NCBI GenBank assembly: GCA_023954155.1
Contig: JAMLIO010000001.1
Span: forward strand, 186,001-250,000
Direction of reading: 5' to 3'
Origin: Pseudobdellovibrionaceae bacterium
GTDB lineage: Bacteria; Bdellovibrionota; Bdellovibrionia; Bdellovibrionales; UBA1609
Length of the DNA: 64,000 nucleotides
The position numbers were made by a program, and so were the translations under genes. Under the pieces are notes generated by a model. It saw only the letters and a program-made list of their open reading frames with translations, did no database searches and was not told the DNA's origin. Positions within the stretch are counted from its first letter, which is position 1. Each line of letters begins with the position of its first letter. This document shows, one piece after another, positions 18,642 through 27,855 of the stretch.

Positions 18642-19743
18642 TATTGGTGAATTGAATTTGATTTCGCTTTTAAGTTCTGAACTTAAGCAGACTTTACCCT
18701 CTCAGTATGTAGGCATAGGTGATGATGCTGCCGTTATTCCCTTAAGTCACACACATTCTCTTGTTATAACTACTGATCTTCTGACTGAGAACGTTCACTT
18801 TTTAAAACACCTGATCTCACCCAAAGACCTTGGGCATAAATCCCTTGCCGTCAATCTGAGTGATATCGCCGCAATGGGTGGAGTGCCACAATCTGCTTTC
18901 ATTTCTTTAGCACTCCCCATTTCCACTTCTGTAGAGTGGGTCAAAGAGGTTTACCAAGGAGTCTCTGAACTTGCTCAAAAGCATAACGTTTTAATTTTAG
19001 GTGGCGACACGACCAAATCACCCAAAGGCATCGTGATCAACATTACACTTGTGGGAACTATCAAAACTTCACAATGTAAGTTGCGCAGCCAAGCCCAAAT
19101 CGGGGATATTATTTGTGTTACAGGTCATTTAGGGGATTCCGCCGCAGGACTAAGACTGCTATTAGAAACCCCATCCTCAAAAGTCACAACAGATGCTGCC
19201 CTCATACAAACAACCTCACCCTTCGCACGCGATACCCGACCCACACCATTTACTGATACTGATCAGACACACAAAGACAGATCCATAACAAGAACAAATT
19301 ATAAATCATCTTTGATACAGCAACATATACGCCCCTATCCTTTTATCCATGAGAGTCAGTGGTTAGCTCAACATCCTGATGTACACGCCATGATGGATCT
19401 TTCTGATGGGCTGCATTTAGATTTACCTAAAATTCTTGAGCAGTCCTCTTGCGGAGCAGAGATAGAACTGAGTCATCTACCACTTTCAAAAGCTTTAATC
19501 TCTGTAGCACAAGAATATGGTTGGGATAAATTTGAGTTGGCTCTGTCAGGAGGTGAAGATTACTGTTTACTTTTGACTGTGGCTCCAGAAAATTTTGCTA
19601 CATTAGTTGAAGGCTATAATAAAAAATTCAACACCTCATTGTGGCCTATCGGAAAAATTCTACCTCAAACCTTATCCCTGACTTACACCTACCAAAATAA
19701 ACCCCACCCCATCTCGCTCAAAGGATTTGAGCACTTTAAATAA
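18628..19743 (+). CDS. thiL: thiamine-monophosphate kinase with an extra loop
   Basis: Makes the cofactor TPP from thiamine phosphate. Key motifs are present: GIGDDAAVI near 29, AVNLSDIAAMGG near 74, LGGDTTKSP near 124, MMDLSDGLHLDL near 255, and SGGEDYCLL near the C-terminus. At 371 residues it is about 45 longer than E. coli ThiL; the excess lies around residues 183-230, a polar Thr/Ser/Asp-rich stretch between the GDSAAGL strand and HIRPYPF. The frame is continuous, so this is an insertion, not a frameshift. Confidence 0.92.
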   Translation: MILSDIGELNLISLLSSELKQTLPSQYVGIGDDAAVIPLSHTHSLVITTDLLTENVHFLKHLISPKDLGHKSLAVNLSDIAAMGGVPQSAFISLALPISTSVEWVKEVYQGVSELAQKHNVLILGGDTTKSPKGIVINITLVGTIKTSQCKLRSQAQIGDIICVTGHLGDSAAGLRLLLETPSSKVTTDAALIQTTSPFARDTRPTPFTDTDQTHKDRSITRTNYKSSLIQQHIRPYPFIHESQWLAQHPDVHAMMDLSDGLHLDLPKILEQSSCGAEIELSHLPLSKALISVAQEYGWDKFELALSGGEDYCLLLTVAPENFATLVEGYNKKFNTSLWPIGKILPQTLSLTYTYQNKPHPISLKGFEHFK

Positions 19744-19815
19744 AAATTTGAAATGAATTTATGGATTTGAGTTGAACTCATCCTTAACCCTCATGAATAA
19801 AAAAAAGGAGACTTT

Positions 19816-20637
19816 ATGACCACTCGGCGATACCTCACCGCATTGACCATTGCAGGCTCAGACTCTGGAGGGGGCGCAGGCATTCAGGCTGATTTAAAAA
19901 CTTTTTCTGCGATAGGTATATATGGAATGTCTGTTCTTACGGCTTTAACCGCTCAAAACACAAAACAGGTCACCGCTATTTATGATGTCAGTTCCAGATT
20001 TGTCACAGAACAAATCGACACTGTTTTTGAAGACATGACCATTGATGCTGTTAAAATTGGAATGTTACAAAGAACAGACATCATTGATGTGGTTGCGGAT
20101 CGTCTTATATTTTATAAGCCAACACACATCGTGATCGATCCCGTGATGGTTGCCAAAAGCAAAGACCTTTTACTTGAGCCTTCTGCCGTTAGCACACTGA
20201 AACAACGACTCTTACCGCTTGCTACTCTTCTTACTCCCAATATTCCCGAAGCAGAAGTGTTATTAAATATGAAGATCTCTTCTACGCAAGACATGGCTCA
20301 AGCGGCTCTTTTATTACTGGAACTTGGGCCCGAAGCTGTTGTGATGAAAGGCGGTCATTTAGACGACCCGTTGGCCCACGATCTGCTGCTGACCAAGGCA
20401 GCGCCCCACTCGCCACAATGGATAAGTACTCCAAGAATACACACTCTCAATACACATGGTACTGGGTGCACATTTTCGTCTGCCATGACTGCGTATCTGG
20501 CAAGTGGCCTCAGTATTGAAAGGGCTTTTTTTCACGCTAAGGATTTTATTTCTAAAGCCATTCAAAACGGATCAAAGTTAAGACTGGGCCACGGGCATGG
20601 TCCTGTCTGTCACTTTGAAAATTTAAAATCTATTTAG
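19816..20637 (+). CDS. thiD: hydroxymethylpyrimidine (phosphate) kinase
   Basis: Ribokinase-family enzyme phosphorylating HMP and HMP-P. 273 residues: AGSDSGGGAGIQADLKTF at the start, DPVMVAKSKDLLL in the middle, and the catalytic GTGCTFSSAMTAYLA. AAGGAG precedes ATG 19816, 72 nt after thiL; a 13-bp near-palindrome lies in that gap at 19768-19780. With thiM, thiE and thiL it provides salvage of both thiamine halves; thiC, thiG, thiS and thiH are not in the window. Its stop overlaps the convergent SleB-like gene by 4 nt. Confidence 0.93.
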   Translation: MTTRRYLTALTIAGSDSGGGAGIQADLKTFSAIGIYGMSVLTALTAQNTKQVTAIYDVSSRFVTEQIDTVFEDMTIDAVKIGMLQRTDIIDVVADRLIFYKPTHIVIDPVMVAKSKDLLLEPSAVSTLKQRLLPLATLLTPNIPEAEVLLNMKISSTQDMAQAALLLLELGPEAVVMKGGHLDDPLAHDLLLTKAAPHSPQWISTPRIHTLNTHGTGCTFSSAMTAYLASGLSIERAFFHAKDFISKAIQNGSKLRLGHGHGPVCHFENLKSI

Positions 20638-21599
20638 TTTGTTCCGCTCTGAGTTCTAGGGTTGGGTCTTGGACGTGGGTGCGGAAACGGAATTGAAGGC
20701 TGTTGTAGTCCATCAGCTAAATTTAATTCGTCCTCACTGCATGCTTTATAAAAAACATGGGATAAACTGTTTCCAGATGGGCCAGCCGCAACTCTGTTAT
20801 TCAATGTTTTATACATTTCTCGACAAGACTTCGCCCAAGCTGAATCTTGCTCTGCACCTGGTGTCAGGTAGTAAGAAGCAAAGTACTTTTTTCTGTCTCT
20901 TAAAGCTTCTTTAGCTGCTTGGGTACAGCTACGAATCAATTTACCTTTAGGCGAGTTGTCATGTTGTGTAGGTGGCGCTAAGACAGTATTGATCTTATGG
21001 TTCGGGTCTGAAGCATCTTCGTTTTTACAGTTTTGAGTCCCATCTGCACAGTTGTCATTCCAAAGTCTAATCCAGCTGAACTGGGCTCTTCCAGAAGCAC
21101 TTCTCTCGTGCACAACACCACACACACTATTGGCAAAACTTGGATTTAAAACCCGTGAAGTGACCACTTTAGCCACCATAACACGTTCTTCGTGACTGAT
21201 ATTTTTTCTTGTGTTGCCATCGGCACCTGTCTCAAAATAACAGTTACAGATGAGGCACTGTAGATCGTCACCTGACTTGCCATCACATTTATATTTATTG
21301 GCCTCTTCAGGCGAGAGTTGGGCTTGCTCTGTGTAATTTCTTAAAAAGTCCTCTTCTTCGACTTCCTTGTCACCCACATAATAAAAAACAGGAGGGTTAT
21401 TGGGATCAAAGCCAATGCCTCCAAAACCATAAAAACACTTTTCAGCCTTTACCCTTTTATTGTTACTTTTACTAGTAGCAATAATCGGTTCACATTGCTG
21501 GATGGCTCTTGTTGTGCTTCCCTCTTCGATGAACTCTTCGTTTTCATTTGCAAAAACGCTGTAATTAAAGAGAACCGTAATAACAAATATCCATTTCAT
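20634..21599 (-). CDS. secreted SleB/CwlJ-like cell-wall hydrolase
   Basis: Predicted peptidoglycan hydrolase of the Hydrolase_2 (SleB) type. A signal peptide (about 1-18, ending SVFA) precedes a Cys-rich protein of 321 residues. The central region (about 115-185) has the family pattern: CLICNCYFE with the likely catalytic Glu, then VMVAKVVTSRVLNPSFANSVCGVVHE, then AQFSW. A second block (about 215-290) contains LTPGAEQDSAWAKS. The C-terminus is Pro/Arg-rich (PHPRPRPNPR). In a predator it could act on prey or self wall; that is inference. Confidence 0.78.
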   Translation of the reverse strand: MKWIFVITVLFNYSVFANENEEFIEEGSTTRAIQQCEPIIATSKSNNKRVKAEKCFYGFGGIGFDPNNPPVFYYVGDKEVEEEDFLRNYTEQAQLSPEEANKYKCDGKSGDDLQCLICNCYFETGADGNTRKNISHEERVMVAKVVTSRVLNPSFANSVCGVVHERSASGRAQFSWIRLWNDNCADGTQNCKNEDASDPNHKINTVLAPPTQHDNSPKGKLIRSCTQAAKEALRDRKKYFASYYLTPGAEQDSAWAKSCREMYKTLNNRVAAGPSGNSLSHVFYKACSEDELNLADGLQQPSIPFPHPRPRPNPRTQSGTN

Positions 21600-21678
21600 A
21601 AAATCTCTCTTGCAAATCTGTACAAAAGGCTAAACGGTCGTTTTGAGATTTTACTTAATATATTAAAATGAGACGGTT

Positions 21679-22044
21679 TTAGAAAATTTCACTCCAAACG
21701 TCCTCTTTAAAGCCTACAGTGCCTTTGCCCTTTGCAAGCACGAAGGGACGTTTGATCAATTTGCCATTTTTGGACAAAAGCTTTAGAGCTTCAGACTCAC
21801 TCATCCCCGCCTTAAGTTTGTCAGAGACTTTCAACATTCGGTACTGCTCGCCCGAAGTATTGAAGAGATGTTTTAGGTCTCCACCCCGCTCTCTGATGTG
21901 TGAAAGCATTGTTTTTAGCTCTTGCAAGGAGGGTGGCTGCTCTACAATAGGTAAAGCCGTATAAGCAATATCATTATTTTCTAGCCACTTTTTAGCCTTC
22001 TGACAGGTGCTACAATTTTTGTATTCATAAACTTTAAGTGCCAT
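21679..22044 (-). CDS. ArsC/Spx-family thioredoxin-fold protein
   Basis: 121 residues with an N-terminal YKNCSTCQKAKKWL; the CxxC of Spx/MgsR-type members is present. RPFV near residue 99 fits the conserved RP(L/V) of ArsC-like proteins. It may be an arsenate-reductase-like oxidoreductase or a redox-sensing regulator. No ars genes are adjacent, so arsenate resistance is not supported by context. GGAG precedes ATG 22044. Confidence 0.8.
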   Translation of the reverse strand: MALKVYEYKNCSTCQKAKKWLENNDIAYTALPIVEQPPSLQELKTMLSHIRERGGDLKHLFNTSGEQYRMLKVSDKLKAGMSESEALKLLSKNGKLIKRPFVLAKGKGTVGFKEDVWSEIF

Positions 22045-22322
22045 ACGATCTCCATTGTTCAGTATTATGAGACTGAACCCTTCCTGTAAATTTGTCTAGG
22101 AATCCGATGTCTTGATCTCTACTGAAATGATTATAAGTGATATTGAATTTTTTAATTTTTTAATTTTTAAAGCAGGTCGAACCGTAATCTAAACAAAACC
22201 ATACTTGCCAAATGAGCGCTCTTATAACTCACCAAGTTAATGCTATATTTTGCATTTACAGTCTAATTTTGTTTCCAAAACATCTTTATTGGTACTACAA
22301 TTTGGTCGAGAGGGGTGTTTCT

Positions 22323-23852
22323 GTGAAAATCACATTTAAACTTATTCTTTGTAGTGTACCCTTGTTTTTTGCATCTTGTAGCAGCAAGAAGGGAAGTGAC
22401 ATTAAGAGCTGCGCCCCGCCACCATCAGCCTTTTTATTTAATTACGAAATTGAACGCAACGGTCTTGGTGAGGCTGAGAAAATTTTTATCCATAGTCCAG
22501 ATAATGACCCAAATAAAAAACTACGGCTTTATATTTTCCCTTGGTCGGCCCGCGCAGGAACACCTCACACAGGCCATGCTGGGGATGACGGTAAAGCCAA
22601 TATGATGGCGAATTTTAATCACACAGATAATGAATCCCATTTGGTAGAAGTATCTGGTGATGGCAAGGGGGATGATGATGGTATTTGTGAGGCGGGTGAA
22701 GATTGTGGCCTGCAAACAAGTTGGGTAATGGCTGCACGTCCGCATCTTATTTCGCCTTCTGACGATTTTAAAATTACCCGAGTGGCACTCATTGACATTT
22801 ATCCACCAGACTTTATCTACATCGGAACGTCGAACCATTGGCGAATTGAAGGCACAATATGCCAATACCATTATTCCTTCAGACACATTGGTTGGGTGGG
22901 CCCCGATCTTCGTGCCAAAATGATCGCTCAAGGTCTACCAGATCCTGATACCTATACGGGCCCACTGGACACCAATTTACTGACAAAACCAATTCTTTTA
23001 GATGAAGGAGAGAGTGTCGCAATACCTCATATCATAGGTAATGTGTCGCCGCATGACTCTAATATTATTCTATCTCACAAAACGGATTATGAAAAAATAC
23101 CAAGAGCACAAATTGAAATTCCCACTCGAGATTTAATAAAAAAAGCAGCGGTTCCCATTTACTCTTGGCAAACTTTTGAGCTGCAACAGGATTTAACAAA
23201 CATTTTACAAAAAGAGATGTTAAACAGCAGCTCAGTTTATTATGACTATTCCAAACCATATATACAAAGATGGCTGATTCAAGCTGAAGCCGAGCTTTGG
23301 ACTGTCCCTATGGCTTCACAGGACAAATACAACGGCATTATTGAAAATGCGACAGGTGTGTACGAGAAACCACCTGGAGATTGCTCGGCGGCTGCCGCCC
23401 ATCCTAATCGTGAGCTTTGTGATGACTCCGTGGCCATTTGGCCCATTGCTAAAGGGAATGTAGTTTATGACTCTTCGCTTTACGACAGTCCCGATGTTTC
23501 ATATTTAGCCCTTAAAAGTAAGGCCATCGTACCCGAAGATCCAGATAACTATTTTTATGGTGAAATCCTATATCCTACTAGCGACTTGGGCCTTGAGGGC
23601 GATTTATTTTTTAAATGGAGACAAAAAAGTTATTGGATAAACCATGGTCCGAATTATCAAAAGGCCAGCTACGCTTTTATTCCATCACAAAAGATTTTTA
23701 AAATTCACTGGGGGATAGAGTCTCCAAATCGAGTTTATGTTGAAGGATTGCCCTATCCAGAGAATCCAAAAAATTTGCCTTGTGATGGAACTGCCGTTGT
23801 TTGCTACGATCGCACGTTTCGGCCCGATGGGGTAAGGCGTCCTGGTTACTAG
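22323..23852 (+). CDS. hypothetical lipoprotein with Asp/Gly-rich loop
   Basis: Not recognised. Start chosen at GTG 22323: GAGGGG lies 7 nt upstream, and translation from there gives a signal sequence (ITFKLILCSVPLFFASC) with a lipobox. Mature part about 490 residues. Residues about 112-130 read SGDGKGDDDGICEAGEDC, a pattern resembling Ca-binding or DUF4215-like loops in surface proteins of predatory and gliding bacteria. The rest is rich in aromatic residues, Pro and Asp, suggesting beta structure. Flanked by an ArsC-like gene and tRNA-Ser; no operon partner. Confidence 0.7.
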   Translation: MKITFKLILCSVPLFFASCSSKKGSDIKSCAPPPSAFLFNYEIERNGLGEAEKIFIHSPDNDPNKKLRLYIFPWSARAGTPHTGHAGDDGKANMMANFNHTDNESHLVEVSGDGKGDDDGICEAGEDCGLQTSWVMAARPHLISPSDDFKITRVALIDIYPPDFIYIGTSNHWRIEGTICQYHYSFRHIGWVGPDLRAKMIAQGLPDPDTYTGPLDTNLLTKPILLDEGESVAIPHIIGNVSPHDSNIILSHKTDYEKIPRAQIEIPTRDLIKKAAVPIYSWQTFELQQDLTNILQKEMLNSSSVYYDYSKPYIQRWLIQAEAELWTVPMASQDKYNGIIENATGVYEKPPGDCSAAAAHPNRELCDDSVAIWPIAKGNVVYDSSLYDSPDVSYLALKSKAIVPEDPDNYFYGEILYPTSDLGLEGDLFFKWRQKSYWINHGPNYQKASYAFIPSQKIFKIHWGIESPNRVYVEGLPYPENPKNLPCDGTAVVCYDRTFRPDGVRRPGY

Positions 23853-24158
23853 GTTCATATTCGATGCGAGTATGGTTTGCTTGATAGCATGTCTGTTTAT
23901 GCGCAGTTAGGTTGGACAGAACAGTCAGGCTTTAATGGTTTATCTGGCGGAGCAGCACCAGTAAAAGCTGGGGTCATTTTTGCCCTCATGTTGGAATTGG
24001 TATTTTGTACTCTCGACTTTATATGGTTTCACTCACCATGAAGAGAGTTGAACCGATTTTGAAAGATTCCATCTAAGGGAGCCAAGCCCTTTAAGTTATT
24101 TCAACTAGTTAGTTTTGTTGGTTAATGACTAAATTGGTTTTTTGCGATTGCAGAAGTT
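23853..24158. other. intergenic region with an in-frame open stretch after the lipoprotein stop
   Basis: 306 nt between the lipoprotein gene and tRNA-Ser. Directly after the TAG at 23850-23852, the same frame stays open for 62 codons to TGA 24039-24041 (product includes YAQLGWTEQSGFNGLSGG). It could be a decayed 3' end, a short gene from ATG 23889 (50 residues) or chance. No ribosome-binding site precedes ATG 23889. The last 115 nt show nothing recognisable and no clear terminator. Confidence 0.4.
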
Positions 24159-24248
24159 TGGCGGAGAGAGGGGGATTCGAACCCCCGAGACCCGCAAAGG
24201 CCCGCCAGTTTTCAAGACTGGTGCATTCAACCACTCTGCCATCTCTCC
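24159..24248 (-). tRNA. tRNA-Ser (anticodon UGA)
   Basis: On the minus strand the 7-bp acceptor GGAGAGA pairs with TCTCTCC. The anticodon arm is CCAGT-CTTGAAA-ACTGG, giving anticodon TGA, and a GC-rich long variable arm follows, as expected for tRNA-Ser. The T arm contains GGTTCGAATCC. The 3' CCA is encoded (bases 24159-24161). It lies 81 nt downstream of sppA on the same strand. Confidence 0.97.
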
Positions 24249-24329
24249 ATCTACCGTTCTATTGGTTTTCAAGAGAGTATTCAACGATTTTTATTCAGCA
24301 AAGCGGCTGTTTGATGCGTTCCGCCTTAA

Positions 24330-26168
24330 TTATCTAATCTGTAAAGCAGGGGCTATAGCCCAAACTCGATCCGCCTCTTTGACGGGTTGGTAAGTTGCAT
24401 TTTTATTGAGCAAAGTTTGAGCAAAAATTTTCATTTCTTCAGGTAACTTTTGAAGAAAAGAATAGTGAATCATTCCAGAAAATAGGAAACCAAAACTCAT
24501 CTCTGATCTCATCTCTTTGACTCTGTAACTGTCGGTGATCTTTAACTCTTCGGCTAAGGTGGCTATGGCATCCTCTAGGTTCCCCAACTCATCCACAAGG
24601 CCAATCTGTTTGGCTTGTGTTCCTGACCAGACACGTCCCTGAGCAATATTGTGAACATCTTGATATGTATCCATCTCGCGCCCTGACTGCACCACTTCAA
24701 TAAATCTTCTGTAAACACGATTAGTGTCTTCTTGGAAAAAATGAACCTCTTGCGGTGACATCGTACGCACAGCTGAACCTCGATCTGCATAAGGGTGGCT
24801 CACGACCCTATCAAAACTTAGACCCAATTTTTCATTGGCCCCTTTTTGCACATCCATCAGCACGCTGTACACACCAATTGAACCCGTAATGGTATTGGGG
24901 TGCGCATAAATCTTTTCAGCAGCTACACCCACATAGTATCCACCTGAAGCCGCCACATCACCAAAGGACGCGTACACGGGCTTGATCTCTCTTAGTCTTT
25001 TAATCTCAGACCAGATCACATCTGAAGCTAAGGCACTGCCACCAGGGCTATTTACCCGAACGATGACACCCTTTACGTTCTTGTCGTATTTAGCTTTTTG
25101 AATTTGGCTGACAATATCATCAGAGCCCGTCGTCTCTTCGTTGCTTTTGCCAGGCATGATCACACCCTCAACCTGGATCAATGCAATGACATCTTCGGTC
25201 TTATCCTCACTTGTTTTGGAAACCTGAAACAGTTCTGCAGGGGAGCCCATGTCATCAAACATATCCCCTTTGTTCGCCATCAAATATCTGCTCAGTCCCA
25301 CAAGACGATCATAATCTTTTTTCTTGATTTCATCGTTAGCTTTTACAATCAAAAACTCTTCAAAAATTTCTGATCTTAGTTTTAAACCATCAATCATTCC
25401 TTTTTCTAGGGCCTCTTCAGCCGTGCGCACTTCAAGATGCTCCGCCATTTTCTCTACATCTTGCGGGTCCAATTTTCTGGATGTAGTTACAGCCGAAATG
25501 AGCTCTTGCCATAGATCATCCACCAAAGCCGACACTTGTATGCGGCTGGCTTCACTCATCTCAGTTTGAATAAAAGGTTCAACGGCAGACTTGTATTTGC
25601 CCACTCTAAAGATCACGGGTTTTACGCCCAACTTTTCAAATAATCTTTTGTAAAACATAGGCACTGTTGCAATCCCATCCCAAGCAAATTCACCTTTGGG
25701 GTGCATAAAAACTTTATCCGCAACAGAAGCCAGATAATAAGTGCCTTCAGTGTAATAATCCCCGTAAGCATAAATAAATTTTGAGGATAATTTAAATTTC
25801 TCAAGAGCTTCACGAACGGCCTTTGTTGTACTCCATCCCAAAGGGGCTGTTGAACTTAAATCCAAGTAAATTCCATTGATCTTGCTATCTTGGGCTGCAT
25901 AGTCGATAGCTTGGGTCACCTGTCTTAGAGTTGGAGCGTGGAACGTCCCAAGGAGATAAGACCACTCATCTCTACGTTCACGAAGAGGCTGTTGGAAATT
26001 GAGCACCAATACACTTTGATCTTCAATCTTTGAAACGCCTTTGGATGACATCTGGCCCATATATGAAAAAATCCCAGCAACAATAATCACAAAGAACATA
26101 AAACAGAAAAACAGACCCACAATAGAGCCGATGACTGTGGCCACGATGTATTTAAACATGTCTCTCAT
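24330..26168 (-). CDS. sppA: signal peptide peptidase SppA (67K type)
   Basis: Inner-membrane serine protease that degrades cleaved signal peptides. 612 residues, the double-domain (E. coli-like) form. One TM segment lies at about 8-35. The general-base lysine is in GKYKSAVEPF (Lys193) and the nucleophile in DVAASGGYY (Ser408), in the second half, as in E. coli SppA. GITGSIGVY-like and VRVNSPGGSA motifs are present. It starts 14 nt after serS; AGGGG precedes ATG 26168. Likely last protein gene of the operon beginning with the GYF-TPR gene. Confidence 0.92.
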   Translation of the reverse strand: MRDMFKYIVATVIGSIVGLFFCFMFFVIIVAGIFSYMGQMSSKGVSKIEDQSVLVLNFQQPLRERRDEWSYLLGTFHAPTLRQVTQAIDYAAQDSKINGIYLDLSSTAPLGWSTTKAVREALEKFKLSSKFIYAYGDYYTEGTYYLASVADKVFMHPKGEFAWDGIATVPMFYKRLFEKLGVKPVIFRVGKYKSAVEPFIQTEMSEASRIQVSALVDDLWQELISAVTTSRKLDPQDVEKMAEHLEVRTAEEALEKGMIDGLKLRSEIFEEFLIVKANDEIKKKDYDRLVGLSRYLMANKGDMFDDMGSPAELFQVSKTSEDKTEDVIALIQVEGVIMPGKSNEETTGSDDIVSQIQKAKYDKNVKGVIVRVNSPGGSALASDVIWSEIKRLREIKPVYASFGDVAASGGYYVGVAAEKIYAHPNTITGSIGVYSVLMDVQKGANEKLGLSFDRVVSHPYADRGSAVRTMSPQEVHFFQEDTNRVYRRFIEVVQSGREMDTYQDVHNIAQGRVWSGTQAKQIGLVDELGNLEDAIATLAEELKITDSYRVKEMRSEMSFGFLFSGMIHYSFLQKLPEEMKIFAQTLLNKNATYQPVKEADRVWAIAPALQIR

Positions 26169-26182
26169 ACCCTAACCCCTTA

Positions 26183-27487
26183 TTAGATGCGCTCAAGCCC
26201 ATTTAAGTATGGCCTTAAAACTTTTGGAACGGTAATACTTCCGTCCTCATTTTGATAATTTTCATAGATAGCAATCAAAGTTCTGCCCACGGCAAGCCCA
26301 GAACCATTTAGTGTGTGGCAAAACTGAGGTTTCGCTTTAGGGTCTTTAGACCTAAATCTAATTCCTGCTCTGCGTGCCTGGAAAGAACCAAAATTAGAAC
26401 ACGAACTGATTTCACGATACGCATTCTGTCCTGGCAGCCATACGTTGATATCATAACATTTTTGCGCACCAAAACTAATGTCGCCTGTGCACAAACTCAC
26501 CACTTGATAGTGCAACTCTAACTTTTGCAAAATGCTTTCGGCTTCGCTAAGAAGCTTTTCATGCTGAGCTTCTGATTCTTCGGGATGACAAATTTTAACA
26601 AGCTCTACTTTATTAAACTGATGCTGTCTGATTAAACCCTTTGTGTCTCGCCCGTAACTTCCCGCTTCAGATCTGAAGCAAGGAGTGTACGCCGTAAACA
26701 ATTTTGGCAGTTGGGCTTCATCTAAAATTTCTTCTCGATGGTAATTCGTCAGTGGAACTTCAGCTGTGGGGATCAGAAAATAATCAAACCCCTCTAGCTT
26801 AAACAAATCCTCTTTAAACTTTGGTAAATTACTAGTTCCATACAGACTGTCTGAATTCACCATAAAAGGTGGGACAAATTCTTCGTATCCGTGTTCTGTG
26901 GCATGAGTATCTAGCATCAATTGAATCAAGGCTCTTTCAAGCTTAGCCGCACCACCTTTTAAAAACGCAAATCTAGCACCTGTGACTTGTCCTGCTTTAG
27001 TGAAATCCATGGTTCCATTTTTTTCTCCAAGCACATAATGCTCAAGAGGTTTAAATGCAAACTCTGGTTTGGCTCCCCATTCTTTTACAAGCTGGTTGTC
27101 TTCTTCGGATTTGCCCACTGGGACTTCTTTGGCACACTGATTGGGAATGATCGATAACTCGTATTTAAGTTTTTGATCTAATTCATCCGCTTCTTGCATT
27201 AAAGCTTTTACGGCTTTGGATATCTCTTGGGTCTTACTGATGATGTCTGAAGCATCTTGTTTATTTTTCTTTAGCTCTGCCACCTGCTTACTGATCGCAT
27301 TGAGTTCTGCTTTTTGCGTATCCGCTTCAAATACTTTTTTCTTACGAGCCTCATTCATCTCAAGAATTTTATCCACAGCACTAGGATCAGCACCTCTATG
27401 GGACAGATTTTGCTTATAAACTTCTCTTGGAAGCATACCCCATTTTTCATCTAATTTGTCAGACTCAAGCCACTTAAGGTCGATCAC
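26183..27487 (-). CDS. serS: seryl-tRNA synthetase
   Basis: Class II synthetase charging tRNA-Ser; a tRNA-Ser gene lies 2 kb downstream on the same strand. 434 residues. The N-terminal coiled-coil arm (about 40-110) that holds the long variable arm is evident, then motif 2 ([26 protein letters not shown]) and motif 3 ([19 protein letters not shown]). Start is GTG 27487 with GGGAGG 5 nt upstream. Confidence 0.95.
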   Translation of the reverse strand: MIDLKWLESDKLDEKWGMLPREVYKQNLSHRGADPSAVDKILEMNEARKKKVFEADTQKAELNAISKQVAELKKNKQDASDIISKTQEISKAVKALMQEADELDQKLKYELSIIPNQCAKEVPVGKSEEDNQLVKEWGAKPEFAFKPLEHYVLGEKNGTMDFTKAGQVTGARFAFLKGGAAKLERALIQLMLDTHATEHGYEEFVPPFMVNSDSLYGTSNLPKFKEDLFKLEGFDYFLIPTAEVPLTNYHREEILDEAQLPKLFTAYTPCFRSEAGSYGRDTKGLIRQHQFNKVELVKICHPEESEAQHEKLLSEAESILQKLELHYQVVSLCTGDISFGAQKCYDINVWLPGQNAYREISSCSNFGSFQARRAGIRFRSKDPKAKPQFCHTLNGSGLAVGRTLIAIYENYQNEDGSITVPKVLRPYLNGLERI

Positions 27488-27558
27488 AGTTGCCTCCCTG
27501 GTTGCAACAGCCTACATTTACCACACTAATTGCTATGGATCACGCTGGCATTTGTATT

Positions 27559-27843
27559 TTATAGCTTCGGAGCTAAATTTATATACATGCCTAAGAGCAA
27601 TAACAAGAAAACAAAAAAGGAGTCAAAGACAAGAATTTTCATCAATCCCGCTCGTCCCAAGGCCTTCAAGAACAGCCCCGCAAAGACTACTCCCACAAAG
27701 ATAAAGCCAAAGGTATCATACCCTATCAACTGTCTTCCAACTAAAGACACCACAAACCCAACAAAAAATGCGGATAAGGATTTTACTAAAAAGTGGAGGG
27801 CCTTCTTTTTTATATTTCCGTTGCGACTGTATTCACTATCCAA
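27559..27843 (-). CDS. small integral membrane protein
   Basis: Not recognised. 94 residues from a TTG start at 27843, preceded by AAGGA at 7-nt spacing and only 12 nt after the GYF-TPR gene stop, which supports it being real. It has about three hydrophobic segments (roughly 18-38, 43-62, 70-90) and a short basic N-terminus. The order TPR protein, this protein, serS, sppA looks like one transcript. It could be a membrane partner of the TPR protein (inference from position only). Confidence 0.65.
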   Translation of the reverse strand: MDSEYSRNGNIKKKALHFLVKSLSAFFVGFVVSLVGRQLIGYDTFGFIFVGVVFAGLFLKALGRAGLMKILVFDSFFVFLLLLLGMYINLAPKL

Positions 27844-27855
27844 AGCTGTGTCCTT

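Noticed and set aside
24159-24248. tRNA-Ser as an integration site for a genomic island
   Set aside because: No integrase, no direct repeat of the tRNA 3' end and no compositional break seen in the flanks.
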